25,000 bases of DNA from Prorocentrum cordatum. Taxonomy: Eukaryota; Sar; Dinophyceae; Prorocentrales; Prorocentraceae. Numbering within the stretch: position 1 is the stretch's first letter; each line of letters starts with the position of its first letter. Below, piece by piece: positions 17,469 through 25,000 of the stretch. The DNA lies in NCBI GenBank assembly GCA_963575745.1, contig CAUYUJ010015705.1, positions 59,859 through 84,858 on the forward strand, written 5' to 3'. The notes under the pieces were generated by a model. That model did not search any database and was not told the DNA's origin. It was given only the letters and a program-made list of their open reading frames with translations. A program made the position numbers and the translations under genes.

Positions 17469-18431
17469 TCCAACGGGAAGTACGAAGACAAGTGGGACAG
17501 TTACGCTGCCATCCTGACCGAGCAGAGAGGCCAGTGCCCCCTCCGACAGCGGATCAGCACTCTGACATTCCTCATGGGAATTGACCACGCCGCCCTGGCC
17601 TACGGTACCATCACCGTTCTTGCCCAACGGGACCCACGCAAGGCAGACACAGGCTCCACAGCGGCGGCCGAGTCCCCAGCAGCAACCTGGCTGAACAGAG
17701 CAGACGGAACCGCTGCCCCCCCCCCCCCCCCAGCAGACAGCCTCGGACCTGTGCAGGAGGACACCTCTGTCCGTGCTCCCAGAGCAAACCCCCGCGCTAC
17801 AGGAGCAGACGGGGTGTGTGGCCCGCAGACGGAGTGGAGAGGCCCAACCAACCAGGCAGGCAGAAACGAAGGCGAACCGGAGGGGATCGACTGGGGCGGG
17901 GACGGGGACAAGAAAAGCGTGTCAGACACAGCCAAGGACCCGAGCCCGGCGGCCAGCCCAACCCCGGTGGCGGACGAGGGAGAAGAGGAGGGCCCTGACC
18001 CCCTCAACCTCTTCCAGGACCCACCCAACAGGCCCGACGCCTGGTCCCCATACGATCGGATCGTTGATCAGGACGCCATCCGTGAAATCAGGAGCGCGAG
18101 AGGCAGCCCACAAAGAGCAAGCAGCGCAACCTGGAGCATCAGCGACGCAAGGGACGCCCGCACCCTCAGCCGCCGCGCGAGCGGTGGCAAGGGCCGCCAG
18201 CGACCCGTGCGGGGAGACTCCAAGGGCGGGGATGGCCGCGCCACCAAATCCCCAAGAGGCGACCCAGCGCGAGTGCAGATCTACGAGGCGCCCTGGAAGG
18301 ACGCAAGGACCATGCAGCCACCCCGAGAAGACCCAAACGACCCCATGGGAGGCGTCCCCATGTACATGTGCCCCGCTACAGATGCAGACGTTGCAAAGAA
18401 GGAACCCAGCTTGGGACGACGCAGGGCATGA
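17469..18431 (+). CDS. continuation: helical start, then acidic disordered region
   Basis: Directly after the TAA at 17466 the same frame reads NGKYEDKWDSYAAILTEQRG, LRQRISTLTFLMGIDHAALA and YGTITVLAQRD, all protein-like. An ATG at 17574 is available. It runs straight through a pure C16 tract at 17716-17731, so this tract is translated as prolines in the chosen frame. Then comes an acidic, D/E/P-rich region (VADEGEEEGPDPLNLFQD, YDRIVDQDAIREIRSARG) and an R/K/S-rich region, to a TGA at 18429-18431. The composition resembles disordered RNA-binding tails, but that is inference. Confidence 0.48.
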   Translation, partial: SNGKYEDKWDSYAAILTEQRGQCPLRQRISTLTFLMGIDHAALAYGTITVLAQRDPRKADTGSTAAAESPAATWLNRADGTAAPPPPPADSLGPVQEDTSVRAPRANPRATGADGVCGPQTEWRGPTNQAGRNEGEPEGIDWGGDGDKKSVSDTAKDPSPAASPTPVADEGEEEGPDPLNLFQDPPNRPDAWSPYDRIVDQDAIREIRSARGSPQRASSATWSISDARDARTLSRRASGGKGRQRPVRGDSKGGDGRATKSPRGDPARVQIYEAPWKDARTMQPPREDPNDPMGGVPMYMCPATDADVAKKEPSLGRRRA

Positions 18432-18815
18432 CGCCTACAAGATGGCAGCAACCTAGGGCTCAACGTCCACTGGCCGTCAGTCAAGGACAAGCACATGAAG
18501 TTCATGCACCGCGAACCCCGAGCGCACGCTCAACGCGGGCCCGACAGCAGCAGTAGACCCGCCCCATGGACGGCAGATGGCAGGTCAGCCACTGAGGCGG
18601 CCGTGCATGATCGATGGGCAGGCGCCGTCGGCTCTGCCACCCCCAACCAGTGGCAGGACTGGCAGGAGTGGAACTCCTGGGGCCACCAGAAAGCCCCGTG
18701 GACGGAAACGGACTGGAAAGGAAAAGGTAAGCGTTACTCCCCCAGGGGGGACGATCGATACACGGACAACCGCGCCCGATGGTGGGGCAGGGAGGACTCG
18801 TACGCCCAGGGCTAG
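18432..18815 (+). CDS. W- and K/R-rich C-terminal tail
   Basis: The same frame continues past the TGA at 18429 with LNVHWPSVKDKHMKFMHRE, then a low-complexity region with WQDWQEWNSWG and DWKGKGKRYSPRGDD, and ends at TAG 18813-18815. Aromatic and basic low-complexity tails of this kind occur in RNA-binding proteins. This is the last credible coding sequence in the window. A sequence AAAGGTAAGCG at 18723-18733 resembles a splice donor, so an exon could end there instead. Confidence 0.42.
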   Translation, partial: RLQDGSNLGLNVHWPSVKDKHMKFMHREPRAHAQRGPDSSSRPAPWTADGRSATEAAVHDRWAGAVGSATPNQWQDWQEWNSWGHQKAPWTETDWKGKGKRYSPRGDDRYTDNRARWWGREDSYAQG

Positions 18816-19112
18816 CAGGGCCCGGTCAGCCTGTCAGCGCACCCCCAGCCCTCCCGGCCAGTAGCCTGCGCCACCCCCCTCCACCTCCCCCCCCGCTCCC
18901 CGCTGGGGAAGGTTTCACCTCGCAGCGCTCGGCCTTGGCCGTAATACCCCGGGGCAACTCCCGCTGGGGCAGGGGTCGCCCCACATCTCACCCAAGGCGC
19001 TGCATAGCTAGACAGCCCACACTGGAGACGTGGACCCTTTCCTGGACATCTCACCCCCCTTCGCAGCTGGGGACTAGCCCGCAGGGCTGACCGGTCCCTG
19101 GACCACTTACTC
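18816..19112. other. GC-rich intergenic stretch, no gene seen
   Basis: No frame looks like protein beyond chance openness. The sequence is C-rich, with several near-copies of short phrases built on CGCAGC and CTGGGG, probably a decayed continuation of the repeats that follow. Confidence 0.5.
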
Positions 19113-19300
19113 TGCTGTCCCATGGCGACAGCCACTCTCCCTCTTGCGACAAGGGGGCGGCGGCAGAAGCACACACCCCCCCCCCCCTGCGCACCACCCA
19201 CGTTTGCTGCCCAGCCGCGACAGCCACCCAACTCTCGGCGGCAGGGGGAAGTCGGCAGAAGCAGCCCCCCCCCTGCACGCCGCCCGGCCCGATGTCTCAG
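19113..19300 (+). repeat. two-copy tandem repeat, about 92 bp
   Basis: GCGACAGCCAC occurs at 19125 and 19217, each preceded by a TGCTG(T/C)CC phrase and followed about 40 bases later by CGGCAGAAGCA and a C run (C12 at 19176-19187 in the first copy). The copies have diverged by substitutions and small indels. No coding role is apparent. Confidence 0.65.
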
Positions 19301-19445
19301 GCCCCAGTTTTGGCTGCTTCAGCTCCAGCGCGTATAGCTGCGACACCTCAGGGCCCCCCCCCTGAGGCGCATCCCGCTGCTGGTTCACTCAAACTGGGCC
19401 CTCAGCGGCGAGTTACTGCGACCCCCGTGATGTAAATGGCGCTTT

Positions 19446-19582
19446 GCGGCGGTCTGCTGCACCCCCCTCTCTCCGCGCAGGTGCTCTCGGCGAGTAGCAG
19501 CTAACGATGTCAATGGTTTGTTGCGGCGGTCAGCTGCACCCCCCTCCCCTCAGCGAAGGTGCTCTCGGCGAGTAGCAGCTAC
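19446..19582 (+). repeat. two-copy tandem repeat, about 77 bp, sharing the AAVSC-repeat core
   Basis: GCGGCGGTCTGCTGC at 19446 and GCGGCGGTCAGCTGC at 19523 are each followed by ACCCCCC and then by GTGCTCTCGGCGAGTAGCAG (19481 and 19559). The copies are close in sequence, with a one-base offset. The second core is identical to the three cores at 1162-1266. Confidence 0.85.
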
Positions 19583-19998
19583 CCATGGGCACACCAGGTG
19601 ACTGGCCACGCCCCCCGGCTCGGCTGCAGGCTCTGGCCGCGGGGCGCGACGTCGCGTCCCTCGCCGCTCCCCTCTGGCCCGGTGGGCGCCCCCCGCCCGT
19701 GCCCTCGGGGCTCGCCCGTGGCGGCCGCGATGGCCCGTGGCCCTCTCACCCCAACTCGGCCCGCGGGTCGCGCTGCCCCCGGTCTTCTTGATCATTCCAG
19801 CGTCAGTTTCCACTGCGCGGGGAGAATCTGGCGCGGGGCCACGCGCGAGCTCACGGGCAGCGCCACGCGGCAGACTTTAGAAGGACCCTCCCTGGCAGGC
19901 AGCGTTGACGTCTCCACCACCATGCGCCGACCCTCACCAAACGTCGGCGGCGCTGCATGCCGTCGGATCTCTTCGCGGCAGGACCCGGCGGCACAGTT

Positions 19999-20242
19999 GC
20001 GCCTTGGGCTGTCGCTGGCCCCCATCGGCACTGGGAGTTGGGCTTCGGCGGGCCCGGCTCTGAGTGGTTCAGCCTCCACCTGTACAGCCTGTGGTTTCCC
20101 CCGCGCGCCGTCTCGGCCGCCAGAGGGCCTATCCGCTTCAGGTGCCGGACTCGGTGCGCCTTGGGTTGCCGCTGGCCCCCCCCAGGCTGGGTGGAGGGTT
20201 CTGAGGACAGAGCGCTGAGTGGTTCAGCCTTCCGCGCTCGCG
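19999..20242 (+). repeat. diverged tandem duplication, about 155 bp
   Basis: GCGCCTTGGG followed by TGYCGCTGGCCCCC occurs at 19999 and 20156. TGAGTGGTTCAGCCT occurs at 20061 and 20216. The offsets are 157 and 155 bases, so this is one old duplication with small indels. A 219-residue open frame crosses it, but its composition is that of repeat DNA. Confidence 0.65.
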
Positions 20243-21326
20243 CAGCCTTGTGTCTTCCTCCGCGCTCTGCCCGGTTACACCGCACAGCCGTTCGGCGCGG
20301 GCAGGTGGCCTGGAGTCTGGCGCCGAGCCGGCGCCCCGCTGTCTTCCGACACTCTCCTTGCAGCTCGCTTACTTCGGTTCACGCTGCTGCGCCTATGTGC
20401 GTTTGCTTGTGAAGTTAGTTCATTTTGTTCTGTGCGTGCGCAGCTGCGAGCTTGTTTTGCAGGTGCGAACTGGCTTGCCGACACTGGCGGCTGGTTCGCA
20501 AATTCGCACCATGCCGCATCCCGGGCGCCGCTTCCGCTCCCTGACCGTTGCCTTGGAGCCGCCGACCAAAAGAAAAGTCACCCCACCAGCCCTTTTCGTC
20601 GGTTGGTGGCGTCGTCCCCCCACCGCACCGGCCTTCGCTTCGCCGCTCAAATCGCGGCTACTCCTTCCCCATGCGGAGCCGGCGGCCGTCTTCGGCACCG
20701 CTCTGACCCGTGCGCCCCCACCACGTGTGACCGGTTCCCTGGGCTCAGGCTTGGGTCTTTCCCGTAGTGTTCTCGCCCGCCCGTCGCCACTTTGTCTGCT
20801 GGCTTCGAGCTCGCGGCCCGGTTCATGACCCGGCGTGGGTCAATTTGGCGCCACTTCACGCACTGATTCGTGGTGACCCGCGCCATTTTGGCTGCGTCGC
20901 AGCTCCGCTGCTTCCCGCACTCGTGCGCTCTGCTGCCTCGGGACTATGCGGCTACGGCCACCCTGGGATTTGCAGCCCGACACCGCTCTCGCCTCCTGGC
21001 TTTAATTATTTGGCCGACGGTCCTTCGGGCCACCCTGATACTCACGCAGTTGTCTGGGGCTGCGTCCTTGCATAAATCTCGGCTTCTGGCCCAGGTCGTC
21101 GTGTGTCCCGACTCCATGGTGACCGACGCTTTGCATACTTGCATGCTGGCAGTTCGATTCCGTTTCAGCTGTCCCACCACCCGCCGGTCCGCCGCTGGGC
21201 TGCTGCGTGAGGGCTCGGTTTGCCGCTGTAGGTGTAGCATCCCTCCGTCGCCTTAGGCTAATTCGTCGCTGCGTGCCCCGCTTTGACTGGACTCGCCGCC
21301 AGCGCGCTCGCCCGCGGCCGCTGAAC
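20243..21326. other. intergenic stretch of lower GC, no gene seen
   Basis: The base composition is more balanced than in the coding array, with more T. Open frames on both strands are short and lack protein-like composition. I see no tRNA or rRNA. GCCATTTTGGCT at 20882-20893 matches the centre of the spliced leader, but the flanks do not. Confidence 0.5.
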
Positions 21327-21344
21327 AAAAAAAAAAAAAAAAAA
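21327..21344 (+). repeat. A18 run
   Basis: Eighteen A in a row, the only long A run in the window, stand in GC-rich DNA on the same strand as the coding array. It could be a retroposition poly(A) tail or a simple slippage tract. Confidence 0.9.
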
Positions 21345-21419
21345 CAGCCCATTCAGAAACGATGCCCAGAGGAATTTCCTCGATCAGAAAAGTGGGCAGC
21401 ACACAGAGGAAGGGTCCCC

Positions 21420-22251
21420 CAGTGGAGGCCTCTTGGAGCGTCTTGGGTGCCTCGGAGAGCGTTTTGGGGCCTCTCGGGGGCCTCTTTGGAGCATTTTGGA
21501 GGCCTCTTGGGCGCCTGTTGGGGCCTCCTGGGCGCCTCTTGGGGCACTCTTGAAGCGCTCTTGGGGGCCTTGGGAGCGCTATTGGGGCCATCTTGGGGGA
21601 CATCGATCAAACAAGAAGCGAGCATTAGTTAACGCTGCCACTCGGGAGCCCAAACAATCGCCTCTTGGGGCGCTCTTGGGGCGCTCTTGGAGCGCGCTTA
21701 GGCGCTCTTGGGGCCGTCTTGGGGCTCTCTGGAGCCTCTCTTGGAGCCCTCTTGGGCCATCTTAGAGCCATCTTGAGGCCTCGGATGGCCATCAGGGGCA
21801 AAAAAGGCGAGAGAGCCAAACACAGAGTTTCCTCAGGTTTGGGCCTCTTCGCTCTTCGGCCACTGAGAGCCGTTTTGGAGCGGTCTTGGGGCATCTTGGA
21901 GCATCGTGGGAGCCATTATGAGACATCTTGGGATATCTTGAGCCATCTTGGAGGTCATCTTGGGCTCCCCCAGGCGTTCCTGGAGTCATCTTAATCAGTG
22001 CCCCCCAAGAGGCCAACATGTGGCTAAAACTTTTGGAAAAATCAGTGATTTGGCATTCTCGCCGAGGCCTCTTGGAGCATCTTGGGTGCCTCTGGGGGGT
22101 CTCTTGGGGCCTCTTGGGGGTCTCTTGGGAGCCTCTTGGGGGCATCCTGGGGGCCTCTTGGGGCTCCCTGGCCACCTCTTGGGGCCCTCTTGGGGCACCC
22201 TTGGGAGCTTTGGGGGCCATCTTTGGGCCATCTTGGGTAAGATCGATCAAA
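21420..22251 (+). repeat. CTTGGGG-rich minisatellite array
   Basis: Degenerate units of roughly 10-12 bases built on (G)CCTCTTGGGG fill four blocks (about 21425-21605, 21660-21795, 21850-21995 and 22065-22240) separated by short unique spacers. The first and last blocks end alike: GGCCATCTTGGG, a few bases, then ATCGATCAAA (21602-21611 and 22242-22251). The open frames seen here on either strand are low-complexity. The G runs could form G-quadruplexes on the + strand. Confidence 0.85.
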
Positions 22252-22888
22252 GGGGAAGAAGGAGGGGTGGAAGAGGAATCTCCCTAAACCACCGATGCCC
22301 AGAGGGCTGGTGGGAGTATTGTGCACCCTGGGAGGGTACCCTTGGATGTTCTGTGTGTTTTGGCCGGCGGAGGTTCTCGTGTGTTTGCGGGATGTTATTT
22401 TGGCTTATGTCCGACGGTCCGACTGTAGAGATGCATCGATCAAGTAGGCCCATGCTTCAAGCAGGGGCCAGCGCCGTTTGAAACGCCTCCTGCCTTCTCG
22501 TTGGGTCGGCCTGGCCGCACATGGTGCCCAGCCCCTCCAGAAGTGCCCCTGGATTCGCACAACATGGTTGCCGCCATTTGATTCCGCCGAGGCGTGCTCT
22601 GCGGTTCTGGCATCCTCTTGTTCGGAGCGGCAGGGTCTACGCAGGGCTTGATAGCCCCATCTTTGAGCGTGGACGTGCGCACGCTTGCGGTAGGAGCTTG
22701 ACTCGACCTTCATTTGGCGTTCGCCCCTGCTCCCCCCATCGCAGGGGCAAGGAATGGTGTTGTTGGCGTTGATGAGATCAGGAAATATGAAAGTAGGAAG
22801 AATAATAGTACTGGTAGCACTGAGAGTAAGACAGCACACAATAATACATGGAACTAGAGGTAACAATGCTCTATTACTTATGGTCACA
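22252..22888. other. unique intergenic stretch, no gene seen
   Basis: There is no convincing coding frame. ATCGATCAAG at 22435-22444 is close to the ends of the preceding array. The last 100 bases (about 22785-22888) drop sharply in GC and lead into the GAT array. Confidence 0.45.
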
Positions 22889-22898
22889 ATGATGTTGT

Positions 22899-22948
<50 letters not shown>

Positions 22949-23232
22949 GTGATGGTGATGGTGATGGTGATGATGATGATGATGATGACGATGCTGATGA
23001 TGCTAATCATGATGATAATGATGAGGATGGCGATGTTGCTGAAGATGGTCATGATGATGCTGACAATGATGATGATGATAGGTGTTGTGATGGTAACGCT
23101 GTTGGTGACGATGCTGACGCTGATACTGATGCTGATGAGGACGATGATGATGATGATGATGGTGATGATGATGCTGAAAGTTATGACGATGATATGATAA
23201 TGATGATGTTGATGATTTGTAATGAGGATCAC

Positions 23233-23275
<43 letters not shown>

Positions 23276-24016
23276 GTGAGAATGATGATAAGGATGATGA
23301 TGCTGGTTATGATGATGGTGATGGTGATGGTAATCATGGCGACGATGATGACGATCAAGATACCTACTACGATGATGACGCTGTTGATGAGGATGCTTCT
23401 GATGACGATGATGATGTTGGTGATGATGATGATGGTTATGGTGATGGTGGTGATGATGATGGTGCTTATGGTGATGCTGATGATGGCGATGTTGATGTTG
23501 ATGATGAGAATGAAGATACAGATGATGGTGATGAGGGTGACGATGGTGATGATGATGGTGATTGTTATGATCATGATTGTGATTAGTGTGGTAATGAAGG
23601 TGATGATGATGGTGATTGTGAGTAGGATGATGATGAGGAGGACGATGTTGCGGGTGATGATGATGAGTACGTTAGTGAATATGATGACGAGCATCGGGCT
23701 GGTGATGTTGATGCTGATGATGATGGTGATGATGGTGGTGATGATGGTGATGGCGATGGCGATGGTGATGATGATGATGGTGATGATGGTGATGATGGTG
23801 ATGATGATGATGGTGATGATGGTGATGTTGATGATGCTGATGCTGATGGTTATGCTGAGGGTGATGGTGAAGGTGGGGGGTGATGGTGACGATGACGCTG
23901 GTGCTGATCCTGTTGCTGCCTCCGATGATGATGCTGATGCTGATGATGATGTTCATGCTCTTTCCGATGCTGTTGGTGGTGGTGATGGTAATGTTGTTGT
24001 TGGTGATGATGTGGAG
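22889..24016 (+). repeat. imperfect GAT trinucleotide array, about 1.1 kb
   Basis: The stretch is almost wholly built of GAT with scattered GGT, GTT, GCT, GAC and GAG triplets, and perfect runs at about 22899-22948 and 23232-23274. Because ATC, CAT and TCA contain no stop, the minus strand stays open over more than 1 kb, and plus-strand frames give poly-Met or poly-Asp products. These are properties of the repeat and not evidence for genes. Some parts repeat as GATGGT hexamers. Confidence 0.93.
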
Positions 24017-24662
24017 GAAGGGGAGGAGGAGAAGGAGGACTGGTGGTGCTGCCGCACACCAGGTGAGGCGAGCCGAGGTTGGTCTCAGCTCCCCCCAGGG
24101 GGCTGGAGACACGCTTGGTCACCATCTTCACGCGCACACCGGCCGCCGCAGACAGTCTCCCCCCGCTCGCCCCCCCCCCTTCAGGTCAGCAGCTGCTCGT
24201 CATCTGAAGTCTCCCCTCACCTCTCTTGTTAACTGTGGGTTATTTGCTACCAGCGGGAGGGATCGAGGGCCGCATCCCTTCGGGGAGCCGAAGGCCCGCA
24301 GCTCGAAGCTCGAAGAACGGCTGGTCTTTCGAATGCCGCCAGGCTCTGGCGCAGGGATGAGTAGGAGGAGGATGAGGACCAGAGTAGATCTAAGATACAT
24401 CAGCGATGCTGCAACCCACCCTTCTGCCCGAAGTCCCCTGCTCATCAGGCCCTACCGGCCCCCCTTTCCCGATACGATAAGCGCCTGCCCTGAAAAGCCA
24501 GCACAGCACGAGCCTGCCATCCGGGGGGCGCCCCTGCAGAGTGAAGGGGGAGGAGGAGCCGCAGGAGGAGGAGGCGGCGAAGGGGAATCCCCCTGAAACG
24601 GGCCCCGTCCCGCCGCGGCTCTCCCCATTGGCACCCCGCGGTCAGTCAGCCACGCGCAGAGG
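24017..24662. other. unique GC-rich stretch, no gene seen
   Basis: Open frames in both directions lack protein-like composition. There is a purine-rich GGAGGAGG stretch at about 24013-24040 and another at 24547-24590. No RNA gene or regulatory motif is recognisable. Confidence 0.45.
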
Positions 24663-24800
24663 GGGGTGGGGGGAGTGGGGAGGGCTTCTTAGAAGCACCC
24701 CTGCTTCTTAGAAGGCGCGGGCCTTATCTATACATGTAAGGCCGGCGCCTTCTAAGAAGCAGCCTGCTTCTAAGAAGCCCTCCCCCCTCCCCCCACCCCT
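24663..24800. repeat. near-perfect inverted repeat with 64-bp arms and 10-bp loop
   Basis: The left arm (24663-24726) and right arm (24737-24800) are reverse complements apart from a few mismatches and small offsets. The loop is TCTATACATG. Each arm carries two copies of GCTTCTTAGAAG or its complement, itself nearly palindromic, so the DNA could fold into a branched hairpin or cruciform. The size and structure resemble a fold-back or MITE-type element. It could also form a long RNA hairpin if transcribed. Confidence 0.88.
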
Positions 24801-24940
24801 TTGTGCGCGCCGCCAAGTCAGGACCGCGAGGGAGACTCTGGACGGCGGCCGCGGGAAGGCGGGTGCTCGGCGGCCCCGCAGCCCGAGGGCAACCCAGCAG
24901 GGGAAAGAACACACAGACACAATTAATCGTCGATCCCCAA

Positions 24941-25000
24941 GAAAACATGGGAAAATATGGGAATTGGGCGGGAAGACAAGAGCCCAGAAAATATGGGAAA
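24941..25000 (+). repeat. short A-rich direct repeats (GAAAAYATGGGA)
   Basis: GAAAACATGGGA at 24941 and GAAAATATGGGA at 24951 and 24987 repeat at the right edge of the window. The first two overlap by two bases. The array probably continues beyond the window. Confidence 0.6.

Noticed and set aside
4278-18431. Stop-codon reassignment or programmed frameshifting as the general explanation
   Set aside because: All three stop codons occur within sense, frame changes go in both directions, and many sit on homopolymers of differing length. Indels and nonsense changes, or sequence errors, are simpler.
16128-18733. AAAGGTAAGCG at 16128-16138 and 18723-18733 as splice donors
   Set aside because: They are identical and donor-like, but I find no matching acceptor that improves the reading. 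The first lies inside continuing sense, and dinoflagellate donors are often non-canonical, so the motif is weak evidence. The second remains possible.
19559-20218. 219-codon open frame downstream of the array
   Set aside because: It crosses the repeat-like intergenic region and the 155-bp duplication. The composition is repeat-like, with no motif and no better start than chance.
20882-20893. GCCATTTTGGCT, identical to the centre of DinoSL, as a second leader relic
   Set aside because: Only the self-complementary centre matches. The flanks (CCGTA before, CAAG after) do not, and a short palindrome is easier to meet by chance.
21152-21161. GTTCGATTCC as a tRNA T-arm
   Set aside because: The flanking bases do not form the T stem, and no anticodon or acceptor stem is found around it.
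21420-22251. CTTGGGG array as telomere repeat
   Set aside because: The units are irregular in length and sequence and internal to the window. They do not match the TTTAGGG-type repeat known from dinoflagellates.
22405-23694. 429-codon minus-strand frame and the D-rich and M-rich plus-strand frames in the GAT array
   Set aside because: The openness follows from the repeat unit, which has no stop on the minus strand. The products are homopolymeric.

Overview
The window looks like nuclear DNA of a dinoflagellate. The strongest sign is a 20-nt sequence at 271-290, TCCGTAGCCACTGGCTCAAG. It is the dinoflagellate trans-spliced leader (DinoSL) with the central TTTT reduced to CT. Other signs fit: high GC, long pure C tracts, proline-, GKGK- and W-rich low-complexity proteins, and several kinds of minisatellite. 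A high-GC dinoflagellate such as Prorocentrum would fit, but the genus is an inference.

From about 453 to 18815 almost all of the + strand reads as protein, all in one direction and directly downstream of the leader relic. It is not one clean reading frame. Protein-like sequence switches frame roughly every 0.2-1.5 kb and is crossed by a modest number of in-frame stops of all three kinds. At least two switches (12824-12831 and 13877) fall inside a single recognisable helicase where an intron cannot explain them, and many others sit at runs of 7 or more C. This is either a decaying gene or element, or true genes carrying uncorrected homopolymer indels. The recognisable parts, in order, are: a proline-rich disordered leader with a 45-bp repeat (453-2342); a 480-residue unknown protein with a CxCCxC cluster (2343-3932); a RING-H2 finger (5066-5221); several unrecognised helical segments (5715-9800); a type-1 RNase H with all four catalytic acids (10557-11240); a Cys/Trp-rich module (11340-11640); a UPF1-like superfamily 1 helicase (12833-15044); two related Cys modules (16135-16340 and 16600-16870); and a long acidic-then-basic, W-rich tail ending at 18815. 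RING, RNase H and UPF1-like helicase in one collinear array, with no visible reverse transcriptase or transposase, is not an arrangement I recognise. If they work together, a role in RNA or RNA:DNA-hybrid handling is a reasonable guess and no more.

From 18816 to 25000 I see no convincing gene. This part holds diverged two-copy tandem repeats (92, 77 and about 155 bp). The 77-bp unit shares a 15-nt core plus C run with the 45-bp repeat in the proline-rich leader. After these come an A18 run (21327-21344), an 0.8-kb CTTGGGG-rich array flanked by a 13-bp direct repeat, a 1.1-kb imperfect GAT array (22889-24016), a 138-bp near-perfect hairpin (24663-24800), and a short A-rich repeat running off the right edge.
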